Shown here: piece by piece, positions 17,274-24,815 of the stretch | Layout: each line of letters starts with the position of its first letter | Numbering within the stretch: position 1 is the stretch's first letter | Source of the DNA: Hymenobacter chitinivorans DSM 11115 | GTDB taxonomy: Bacteria > Bacteroidota > Bacteroidia > Cytophagales > Hymenobacteraceae | Direction: 5' to 3' | Assembly: GCF_002797555.1 (NCBI RefSeq) | Contig: NZ_PGFA01000001.1 | Coordinates: 2,480,001-2,544,000, forward strand | Length of the DNA: 64,000 nucleotides | Made by a program: the position numbers and the translations under genes | The notes under the pieces: model-generated | The model's database searches: none | Seen by the model: the letters and a program-made list of their open reading frames with translations, nothing else | What the model was told of the DNA's origin: nothing

Positions 17274-20240
17274 ATGGAAACCATTGCCTCCACCCTCCCC
17301 ATTACCACTACCGACTCCTTCCTGAGCCAGGCCGCCCGCGACCTGCTCACGCGCTTTCCCGGCGCCGAGCTGAGCGACCTGGTGGTGGTGGTGCCCACGC
17401 GGCGGGCGGTGGTGTATCTGAAAAACGAGCTGAGTCTGGCCGCCGAAGCCGGCTCGGCGGTGTGGAGCCCGCGCGTGGCGGCCATGGAAGACTACATGGT
17501 GGAGCTTTCGGGCGTGCAGGTCGAGGAGCCCATTGCCCTGCAGCTGCTGCTCTTCGACATCCTGCGCGACATTGACCCCAAGCTCGATTTCGACCAGTTC
17601 GTGGGCTGGTCGGGCCTGCTGGTGCAGGACTTCTCCCACCTCGACCAGAACCTGGCCTCGCCGGCCAAAGTGTTTGAGTACCTGACCCAGGCCAAGGCCT
17701 TGGAACGCTGGGAGCTGGCCGATACGCCCACGGAAGTCAGCACCACGGCCGCCTACTTCCGCTTCTGGGACGATTTGGAAAAGGTGTACTGGCGCCTGCG
17801 TCGGCGCATGGAGCAAACCCACTTGGCCTACCCTGGGCTGGCGTATCGGCTGGCGGTGAACAAGGTGCAGAACCGCCTGGAACACGGCGACACCCTGCCG
17901 CGGCACGTGTTTTTGGGGCTGGGCTCGTTGTCCCGGGCCGAGCAGCGCCTGATTCAGCTGCTGCTCAAGGAAGGCCGGGCCGAGGTGCGCTTCGACGGCG
18001 ACGCGTTTTACCTGGAAACCGACTCGCCCAACCGCGCCGGCCAGCACCTGCGGCAGTACCGCAAAAACTGGGACTTGCCCGCCGAGGCCTTCGGCGACAC
18101 CGGTACGGGCCTGCCCAATCTGCTGCGCACGTTGGAGCGGGAAATTCAGTTTGTGGGCGTGGCCAACGCCAGCATGCAGGGCAAAGTGGCCGGGCAGCTG
18201 CTGGCGGCTTCGCGCCGGGAGAATCCGCGGGCTAAAGTGGCCGTGGTGCTGCCCGACGAAACCCTGCTGCTGCCCGTATTGCACGGTTTGCCGCCCCAGG
18301 AAGTGCCCGAGTACAACGTGACGATGGGTCTGAGCTTCCAAAGCACGCCCTTGTTCAACTTGGTGGATCTGCTGTTCGAAGTGCACCTGACCGGCATCCG
18401 GGAGGGCAGCCCAGAAACCGGCTACGGGGTGCCGCGCTACCACCATCTGGCCGTATCGAAGCTGCTGGGCCACCCGTTTTTAAGGCGCTACCAACAGTGG
18501 CTCGACAAGCAGCCCCAGAAGCAATACCACGGCCTGCTCGACAAGATCTGCAACCAGATTGTGAAGCGCAATGCCGTGTTGCTGCCGGCCAGTGAGCTGC
18601 TGGAGCTGGGCCAGCAGCACCCGCTGGTGGCGGCCCTGTTTGCCACCTGGGACACCTGCGACGATATTATCCGGGCCTGCTACACGCTCATTGACCTGCT
18701 CAAAAAGGCCTACCAGGATCAGCATTCGGCTATTGAAGCGGAATACTTGTTCCTGTTCTTTACGCTGGTCAAGCGCCTGGATTCGGTGTTCGACTGCCGG
18801 GAGCAGCGGCTGTCGGTGCGCTCCTTCCGGCGGTTTTTGTACGAGCAGATGACCCGCACCCGCCTGCCCTTCAGCGGGGAGCCCATTGCCGACGTGCAGG
18901 TGATGGGCCTGCTCGAAACCCGGGCCCTGGACTTCGACCACGTCATTATTCTAAGTTGCAACGAGCGGGTGCTGCCGGCGCCCAAAAACAACTCCTCGCT
19001 GTTCCCTTACGACGTGCTGACCCAGTTCAAGATGCCGACCTACGCCGACCACGAGGCGGCTACGGCCCACCAGTTCTGGCGCCTGCTGCAGCGGGCCCGC
19101 CGCGTGGATTTGCTGCACGTGCTGCCGGGCGCCGAGGGTACCCGCACCGGGGAACGAAGCCGCTTCCTGCTCCAGATTCAGAACGACCTGCTGCCCCAGA
19201 ACCCGAACCTGACCCTGCGCGACCTAACGGCCAGCGTTCTGGACGACGCGCCCGACTCGGCCGCCCGGCGCGAGTACGGCGGGGACCTGGTGCTGGAAAA
19301 AGACCCCGAAATGCTGGCCGCCCTGCGCACGTTGCTGGAAAAAGGCCTTTCGCCCTCGGCCCTGAATCAATACCTGAACTGCTCGTTGCAATTCTACTTT
19401 GCCCGCCTGGCCAAGTTCAAGGAAAACGACGAGGTGGAGGAAAAGCTGGAGGCCGACAGCTTCGGCACGGTGGTCCACGAAACGCTGGAAACCCTGTTAC
19501 AGCCCTTTGTGGAGGCCCAGAAAGCTATTACGGCCGAAGACGTTCCGGTCCTGCTGCGCCTGATTCCGCAGCATCTGGAGCGGGCCCTGCGCCACGAGCA
19601 GGATGAGCGCCACGCCCGTCCCGACGAAGGCCTCAACCACGTACTGGGCCAGGTAGCGGCCCAGCTGGTGCGCCGCTATCTGGAAGGCCTCCAGGACACG
19701 CCCGGCGCGCTGCCCCTGCGCATCGTGGCGTTGGAAAAAATCCTCGACTCCCGGGTGCCGGTGACGCTCGAAAATGGTGACACTTTCGATATGATAGTGT
19801 TTGGCTACACTGACCGGCTCGACGAGCTGCCCGACGGCCGCCTGCGCGTCGTCGACTACAAAACCGGCCTGGTGCAGCCCTACGACCTGAAGCTGCAGAA
19901 GCGCGGCGACGATGCCGCGGCCGCCACCCAGCGCCTGCTCCACGACGCCACCTCCTCGGCCGACAAGGTGCGGCAGCTCTGGCTCTACCGCTTCATGCTG
20001 GAGCGCGCCGGCCGCCCCGCCGCCGATGCCGCCATCATTTCCCTACGCAACCTCACGGCCGGCCCCATGACGGCCGACATGGCCTTCCTGACCGAAGACG
20101 GCACTTCCTTCGTGGAAAAAGGCGAGCAGCTGCTCACCGAGTTTGCCCGCAAAATCATGGACCCGCTGGAGCCTATCCGCAAAACCGACGATTTGGAACG
20201 GTGCCAGTACTGCCCCTACCGCGGCATCTGCGCCCGGTAA
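17274..20240 (+). CDS. AddB-like PD-(D/E)XK nuclease / inactive helicase
   Basis: A 988-residue partner of the AddA-like enzyme. The N-terminus LVVVVPTRRAVVYLKNEL replaces a functional Walker A, as in Bacteroidota AddB. A C-terminal RecB-type nuclease domain shows YTDRLDEL, VVDYKTG (near 860) and RQLWLYRF. Four cysteines in the order expected for the AddB iron-sulfur staple are present: one at LNQYLNCSLQFYF (about 703) and three in CQYCPYRGIC near the C-terminus. Start set at METIASTLP (17274), 7 nt after TATCTTTA, one base off the -7 element. Confidence 0.85.
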   Translation: METIASTLPITTTDSFLSQAARDLLTRFPGAELSDLVVVVPTRRAVVYLKNELSLAAEAGSAVWSPRVAAMEDYMVELSGVQVEEPIALQLLLFDILRDIDPKLDFDQFVGWSGLLVQDFSHLDQNLASPAKVFEYLTQAKALERWELADTPTEVSTTAAYFRFWDDLEKVYWRLRRRMEQTHLAYPGLAYRLAVNKVQNRLEHGDTLPRHVFLGLGSLSRAEQRLIQLLLKEGRAEVRFDGDAFYLETDSPNRAGQHLRQYRKNWDLPAEAFGDTGTGLPNLLRTLEREIQFVGVANASMQGKVAGQLLAASRRENPRAKVAVVLPDETLLLPVLHGLPPQEVPEYNVTMGLSFQSTPLFNLVDLLFEVHLTGIREGSPETGYGVPRYHHLAVSKLLGHPFLRRYQQWLDKQPQKQYHGLLDKICNQIVKRNAVLLPASELLELGQQHPLVAALFATWDTCDDIIRACYTLIDLLKKAYQDQHSAIEAEYLFLFFTLVKRLDSVFDCREQRLSVRSFRRFLYEQMTRTRLPFSGEPIADVQVMGLLETRALDFDHVIILSCNERVLPAPKNNSSLFPYDVLTQFKMPTYADHEAATAHQFWRLLQRARRVDLLHVLPGAEGTRTGERSRFLLQIQNDLLPQNPNLTLRDLTASVLDDAPDSAARREYGGDLVLEKDPEMLAALRTLLEKGLSPSALNQYLNCSLQFYFARLAKFKENDEVEEKLEADSFGTVVHETLETLLQPFVEAQKAITAEDVPVLLRLIPQHLERALRHEQDERHARPDEGLNHVLGQVAAQLVRRYLEGLQDTPGALPLRIVALEKILDSRVPVTLENGDTFDMIVFGYTDRLDELPDGRLRVVDYKTGLVQPYDLKLQKRGDDAAAATQRLLHDATSSADKVRQLWLYRFMLERAGRPAADAAIISLRNLTAGPMTADMAFLTEDGTSFVEKGEQLLTEFARKIMDPLEPIRKTDDLERCQYCPYRGICAR

Positions 20241-20281
20241 TTGGTTGTTCGTTGTTCGTTGTTGGTTGTCAGTTGTTAGGA

Positions 20282-20461
20282 CTGTCATCCTGAGATGAGC
20301 GAAGCGGAACGAAGGACCTTCCTCGCCTACCCCACTGAAATTTCTACCAACGCAAAAAGCCTTTTAGCACCAGCACAGCAAAGGACTTTTTACATTGAAT
20401 AGCGCTTATCAATCAGGTGAGGTAGGTCCTTCGTTCCGCTTCGCTCCTCTCAGGATGACAG
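20282..20461. repeat. Palindromic interspersed repeat (family R2, copy 1)
   Basis: Long imperfect inverted repeat. The left arm begins CTGTCATCCTGAG and continues through GAAGCGGAACGAAGGACC; the right arm (20416-20461) is its near complement ending CTCAGGATGACAG. The centre holds a second small palindrome. Related copies occur at 47487-47573 and 55874-56039, all between genes. No coding capacity. Confidence 0.85.
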
Positions 20462-20530
20462 CCGGAAAAATGAACCGGAGTCCTACCTTTACTTTCTTCA
20501 CCTCTCTACTTCCCACAAAAAAGAAATATC

Positions 20531-20965
20531 ATGGACGAATTCATGCAGGCCGCCATCGACGAGGCGCGGCAGGGCCGCCAGCAGGGCGGTATTCCCATCG
20601 GCTCGGTGCTGGTGCGCGACGGTAAAATCGTGGCCCGGGGGCGCAACAAGCGCGTGCAGGAGGACAACCCCATCAAGCACGGCGAAATGGACTGCCTCTT
20701 CAACGCCGGCCGCCAGCGCAGCTACCGCGACACCGTTATTTACACCACACTGATGCCCTGCTACATGTGCGCCGGCACCATCGTGCAGTTCAAGATTCCC
20801 AAGGTGATGGTAGGCGAGTCGCGCACGTTCGGCGAGTCGCGGGCCTTCCTGGAAAGCCACGGCGTGGAAGTCGTGGACCTGGACCTGCAGGAGTGCGTGG
20901 ACATGATGAACGAGTTCGTCGAGGCCGAGCCCACGCTCTGGAACGAGGACATCATGGAGCTGTAA
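20531..20965 (+). CDS. Nucleoside/cytosine deaminase family protein
   Basis: A 144-residue zinc-dependent deaminase. HGEMD (about residues 56-60) supplies the zinc histidine and catalytic glutamate, and PCYMCAG (about 76-82) the two zinc cysteines. Overall length, GIPIGSVLVRDGKIVARGRN, and the C-terminal LWNEDIMEL resemble yeast-type cytosine deaminase and related cytosine/guanine deaminases more than tRNA adenosine deaminase TadA. Pyrimidine salvage is the likely role. It is monocistronic with a strong terminator. Confidence 0.85.
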   Translation: MDEFMQAAIDEARQGRQQGGIPIGSVLVRDGKIVARGRNKRVQEDNPIKHGEMDCLFNAGRQRSYRDTVIYTTLMPCYMCAGTIVQFKIPKVMVGESRTFGESRAFLESHGVEVVDLDLQECVDMMNEFVEAEPTLWNEDIMEL

Positions 20966-20995
20966 CCTAGCTTCGTTCGTCGGAACAACCCTACA

Positions 20996-21040
20996 AGAAC
21001 GTCATGTCGACCAGCAGGAGACATGACGTTCTGCTTTTTT
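20996..21040 (+). terminator. Intrinsic terminator of the deaminase gene
   Basis: Perfect 13-bp arms (AGAACGTCATGTC and complement), 11-nt loop, followed by GCTTTTTT. The arm sequence GAACGTCATGTCGA also begins repeat family R1 at 55814, so this terminator may derive from that repeat. Confidence 0.9.
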
Positions 21041-21156
21041 AAGTGCTGGTAAGGCCGTTGGATTCGATGCTGCCGGTTTATTTATTGGCTCATTATTGCT
21101 TTAGCCACCGCGAGGTGCGTTTTTAGAGCGTTACTCGCCCCACGTATTCCGCCTGT

Positions 21157-21750
21157 ATGAGCTTCCCCTCCGCCCGCTTCACGGCCGCCCTTGCCACATT
21201 CGACGCCGCCAACGCCGAAGACCCCAACCAGGAAACTGATGCCGAGGGTCAAAGCTGGCCCAAGGAGCTGCTCTACGGCCACCGCATGAGTGCCTGCCTG
21301 GCCCGCGTGGCACCCGAGGCCCCGGAGCCCGTGCAGCTGGCCGCCCGCTGCCAGCACATCCGCCGTTGGGCCATTCCGCGCGCTGATTTCCCCCTGGACC
21401 GCCCCGGCTACCACCAGTGGCGCAACACGCTCAAGAAATACCACGCCGAAGTTGCCGGCCAACTCCTGACCGAAGTAGGCTACGACGAAGCCACCATCGG
21501 GCGGGTGCAGGCCCTGCTGCAAAAGCAGCAGCTCACCCGCGACGCCGACATGCAGCTGCTGGAGGACGTGATTTGCCTGGTATTTCTGGAACACTACTTC
21601 CTGGATTTTGCCCGCCAGCACCCCGAGGAGAAAATCATCGTCATCGTGCAGAAAACCTGGCGCAAAATGACCCCGCAGGGCCACGCCCTGGCCCTACAGC
21701 TCCCGCTGCCCGCCGAGGCTCAGGCCCTGGTAGCCAAAGCCCTGGCCTAG
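21157..21750 (+). CDS. DUF4202 domain protein
   Basis: A 197-residue soluble helical protein. The His/Arg-rich core (LLYGHRMSACL, ARCQHIRRWAIPRADFPLDR, YHQWRNTLKKYHAE, LLEDVICLVFLEHYF) is the DUF4202 family, whose conserved His, Arg, Glu and Asp residues suggest a metal-binding HD-like site. In many bacteria this gene lies next to nitrate or nitrite assimilation genes, and here it converges on the end of that operon. Its last 57 bp overlap the last 57 bp of the uroporphyrinogen methyltransferase gene on the other strand. The function is unknown; a link to nitrate use is inferred from context. Confidence 0.8.
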   Translation: MSFPSARFTAALATFDAANAEDPNQETDAEGQSWPKELLYGHRMSACLARVAPEAPEPVQLAARCQHIRRWAIPRADFPLDRPGYHQWRNTLKKYHAEVAGQLLTEVGYDEATIGRVQALLQKQQLTRDADMQLLEDVICLVFLEHYFLDFARQHPEEKIIVIVQKTWRKMTPQGHALALQLPLPAEAQALVAKALA

Positions 21751-22509
21751 CTTCCTCGCCGGCATCTCATGACCTAGGCCTACCACCGCTCCGATAACGA
21801 TAAGGGCCGGGTAGGTAATCTGCTGGCTGGCGACCAGCGCCGGCAGGGTGCGCACCGGCCCCACGGCCAACTTCCGCTGAGGCAGGGTGAGGTGCTGGAC
21901 CACGGCGGCTGGCGTGTCGCCCTTGCCCATTTCGCAGTAGGCGGCGGCAATTTCGGCGGCTTTTTTCAGGCCCATGTAAATCACCACGGTGGAGTTGCTT
22001 TGCATGGCCAGGCGCAGGTCCACCGACAGGGAGCCGTCCTTTTTGGTGCCCGTCACCATCCAGACGCCCTCACTGATGATGCGGTGGGTCAGGGGAATGT
22101 CTTCGAAGCCCAGGGCCTGCATGCTCGAAATCCCGGGAATGTAGTGCGTGGCAATGCCGTGGGCGCGGGCAAACAGGATTTCCTCGAAGCCCCGCCCGAA
22201 GATGAACGGGTCGCCGCCCTTGAGGCGAATGACGCGGCCCCGGGCCCGGGCTTTTTCCAGAATCAGCTCGTGAATGGTTTCCTGGGGCGTGTAGTCGCCG
22301 TAGGGCTTTTTGCCCACGTACACGCACTCGCAGCCGGCCGGGGCCAGGGCTAGCAGCTCCTGGTTGGCCAGGTTGTCGTAGAGAATGACGGCGGCGGTTT
22401 GCAGCACCCGGTGGGCTTTGAGCGTGAGCAGCTCCGGGTCGCCGGGCCCCGCTCCCACCACGTAGAGCTCCGGCACCACACCGGCCGGGTTTTCCTGCTG
22501 ACTACTCAA
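21694..22509 (-). CDS. cobA: Uroporphyrinogen-III C-methyltransferase
   Basis: A 271-residue SUMT enzyme, which methylates uroporphyrinogen III twice with S-adenosylmethionine to give precorrin-2 for siroheme. YVVGAGPGDPELLTLKA (about 16-32) is the N-terminal signature; GGDPFIFGRG, YIPGISSMQ, PLTHR and MVTGTK are the other binding motifs. It is the last gene of the nitrate-assimilation operon and overlaps the preceding siroheme synthase gene by 4 bp (start within its stop), so they are translationally coupled. Its product supplies siroheme for NirB. The C-terminal 20 residues are coded opposite the DUF4202 gene end. Confidence 0.93.
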   Translation of the reverse strand: MSSQQENPAGVVPELYVVGAGPGDPELLTLKAHRVLQTAAVILYDNLANQELLALAPAGCECVYVGKKPYGDYTPQETIHELILEKARARGRVIRLKGGDPFIFGRGFEEILFARAHGIATHYIPGISSMQALGFEDIPLTHRIISEGVWMVTGTKKDGSLSVDLRLAMQSNSTVVIYMGLKKAAEIAAAYCEMGKGDTPAAVVQHLTLPQRKLAVGPVRTLPALVASQQITYPALIVIGAVVGLGHEMPARKLGQGFGYQGLSLGGQREL

Positions 22510-23228
22510 GGACTTAGTTTTTTAGATGCGGGGGAAGAAAGCAGGCTCCGCACCTGCACGGCGGCCAGGGCCCCGGCCGTCAGCAAAGCGCCCAGGGCCA
22601 GGCGGCGCCACCGCCGGGTGGCCGGCACCTCGAAGCCGGGGCCGCCGGCCAAGCCGGCCGTTACCTGGTTCAGGGTGCGGACCTTGGCGGCAAAGTCGCC
22701 GGCGAGCTGCTGACGGATGGCGGGCATCTTCTGCAGCACCGCGTCGAGCTCGTCGGGCAGGGCTTCTTCCAGCACGGCCCGCACCCGCTTGGCCACCGTG
22801 GGCGACTGGCCGTTGGTGGAAACCGCAATTTTCAACGCCCCCTTCTGCACCACCGACGAGAGGTAAAAGTCGCACAGCGGGGGCGTATCGGCCACGTTTA
22901 CCAGCAGGCGGTGGCTCCGGGCAGCCTGCTTGATGCGCGCGTGCAGGGCCGGATCGTCGGTGGCGGCAAACACGATATCAGCTTCTTCCAGCAGGGCGTC
23001 GGTGTAAGCTTCTTCGCGCAGCTGGACTTTGGGATGCTGCGCGGCCAATTCCCGCAGGGCGGGCAGAAAAGTGAGGCTGACGACCGTTACGGCCGTGGCC
23101 GGGCTGCTGCGCAAGATGGCCGTGAGCTTTTCCAGTCCCACGTTGCCGCCGCCAACGAGCAGCACGCGCAGCTGCTCTAATTTGAGAAAGACCGGAAAAA
23201 GTGGATTGGCACTGGGTGGGGAAAGCAT
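22506..23228 (-). CDS. Precorrin-2 dehydrogenase / sirohydrochlorin ferrochelatase (CysG N-terminal/Met8 type)
   Basis: A 240-residue protein. FPVFLKLEQLRVLLVGGGNVGLEKL is the NAD-binding start of the Met8/CysG-N family; ADIVFAATDDPALHARI, VNVADTPPLCDFYLSSVVQKG and ISTNGQSP-like AVSTNGQSPTVAKRVR complete it. It oxidises precorrin-2 and inserts iron to form siroheme. The C-terminus has an extra hydrophobic stretch (LALGALLTAGALAAVQV, about 212-228) after an Arg-rich segment, which may tether it to the membrane; this is unusual for the family. Start set at the ATG at 23228. Confidence 0.9.
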   Translation of the reverse strand: MLSPPSANPLFPVFLKLEQLRVLLVGGGNVGLEKLTAILRSSPATAVTVVSLTFLPALRELAAQHPKVQLREEAYTDALLEEADIVFAATDDPALHARIKQAARSHRLLVNVADTPPLCDFYLSSVVQKGALKIAVSTNGQSPTVAKRVRAVLEEALPDELDAVLQKMPAIRQQLAGDFAAKVRTLNQVTAGLAGGPGFEVPATRRWRRLALGALLTAGALAAVQVRSLLSSPASKKLSP

Positions 23229-23275
23229 GAGCAAGGATTGAGAAAAGATGATAAGCGTAAGGTGCTACAAGCTGC

Positions 23276-24778
23276 TTACGGAGCGGCCCCAACGGAACTC
23301 AATCCCGCTGCTACCGGCTCTTCCCAAAACTCAAACTCGGCGGCCGGAGCCTCGCAGGTGGAGCAGTGGTAGTTGGGCAGGGCGGCCCAGCGCGTGCCCG
23401 GCGCTACGTGCTGGCTCGGGTCACCATACTCCGGGTCGTACACGGTCAGGCAGCGGTGGCAGCGCGGCAGGGCCGTTGTGGCGGGCGGCAGGCTCTCGAT
23501 TGAAGAAGGCGCGGCAGTCTCGGTTTCCGGCGGGGTTTCGGCTCCGATTTGGGCGTAGAACTGGTGGCAGAGCTCGGCCAGGTACCAGCCCAGCATGTCG
23601 GGGCGTACTTGCTGGCGGAAGGAGACGAAGTCGCGGGAATTGGGGTTAAAGTCGCGGGTGTGCAGGATTTCGTACTGCTCGGCCCCGCTGCGCCCCGGCT
23701 GGGTGCGGATGATGATGGAGCCGAAAAGCCCGGTTTGGGGCCGGGTTTTGATGGCAAAGCAGAGCTGGTAGGTGCGCACGTCCTCCTCGTGGAGGTAGCG
23801 CACCAACTCGTGCTTGAGGGCCAGGCCCGCTGGGCAGTTATCCTCGACCTGCCAGTTGAGCTCGTTGGCTGCGTGCCGCACGTTGATGCGGTGGCGGCAG
23901 AGCACGGCGTCCCACTGCGGCCGGTCGGCGGGGGCAATACCTTTTATAATCAACGACTTCCAGGGCGTGGCACAAAGCTGGCCCACGCGCGTGTGCAAAC
24001 ACACCCGCGCCAGGTCGCGCAGGAAAGCCACCGAAAACTGCTCGTTGCGCCGGTAGATGCCCAGCCACAAATGCTGCCCGCTGCGGTTGAACCCCTCGTA
24101 ATACGGCAGCATAAAAGGCGGCAGCGCCAAGGCCCCGGCCACCACCCGCGGCCCCAGCGGCTGAGTGGCGCTGACCTGGGCGTAGAGCCGGGCGCCGGCC
24201 GTGGCTAAGTCAGCGGTAAACTGCCCGGCGTCGGCCAGCAGCACCCGCTCCAGGGCGGCGCTCAGCACCGGCACGTCCTCGGAATACACCAGGTGGGGCC
24301 AGGCGTAGAGGTGGCCGGTGCGGGGCCAGCGCACGTGCAGGTGCCAGTAGTTGCTGGTTTCGGCGGCAATAAAGTTGAGGTGGCCGGTGAAAAACGGCAC
24401 GAACGTCTGCCGGCTGTCGACCAGGTTGATTTTCAGCCGGGGCCGGTAATCGAACAAATCCAGAATGTCCTTGTAAACGCCTTCCCGCAGCCAGGCGGCG
24501 CTGTAGAACACGTCCTCGCCCACGTAGGAGCTGACGATGTTGGGGTGGGCCTCCGGGTCGGGCTCGGCCAGCACCCCGGCCGCGGCCAAGGCCTGCAGCA
24601 GGGCGCGGCGCCGGGCCGGCTCCACGGTGAGCAGCAGCTGCTGCCGGTGCCCAAGCTGCACCTGCTCGATACCGGCCGCTTCGGCCGCGCTGAGCACGGC
24701 CAGCAGGTCGCCGGCTGGCACGATACCGCCGGGCAGGTTTACGGCAATCAGGGAGTTAGAAGAGTCAGCGGAAGTCAT
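23276..24778 (-). CDS. Rubredoxin domain fused to degenerate nitrite/sulfite-reductase-like protein
   Basis: A 500-residue protein. Residues 1 to about 420 resemble the ferredoxin-like halves of the siroheme nitrite/sulfite reductase family (LPGGIVPAGDLLAVLSAAEAAG at the start, ATPWKSLIIKGI near 275), but the four cysteines that hold the 4Fe-4S/siroheme centre, expected as C-x5-C and GC-x3-C, are absent. A rubredoxin follows, with CHRC near 441 and CSTC near 474. Rubredoxins carry single electrons on one iron. Sitting between nitrate reductase and siroheme genes, it may donate electrons to nitrate reductase or act as an assembly factor. The role is inferred. Confidence 0.8.
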   Translation of the reverse strand: MTSADSSNSLIAVNLPGGIVPAGDLLAVLSAAEAAGIEQVQLGHRQQLLLTVEPARRRALLQALAAAGVLAEPDPEAHPNIVSSYVGEDVFYSAAWLREGVYKDILDLFDYRPRLKINLVDSRQTFVPFFTGHLNFIAAETSNYWHLHVRWPRTGHLYAWPHLVYSEDVPVLSAALERVLLADAGQFTADLATAGARLYAQVSATQPLGPRVVAGALALPPFMLPYYEGFNRSGQHLWLGIYRRNEQFSVAFLRDLARVCLHTRVGQLCATPWKSLIIKGIAPADRPQWDAVLCRHRINVRHAANELNWQVEDNCPAGLALKHELVRYLHEEDVRTYQLCFAIKTRPQTGLFGSIIIRTQPGRSGAEQYEILHTRDFNPNSRDFVSFRQQVRPDMLGWYLAELCHQFYAQIGAETPPETETAAPSSIESLPPATTALPRCHRCLTVYDPEYGDPSQHVAPGTRWAALPNYHCSTCEAPAAEFEFWEEPVAAGLSSVGAAP

Positions 24779-24815
24779 GGTGTAAATCGGGTGGAATGCG
24801 CGGCTAGCGGGTGGT

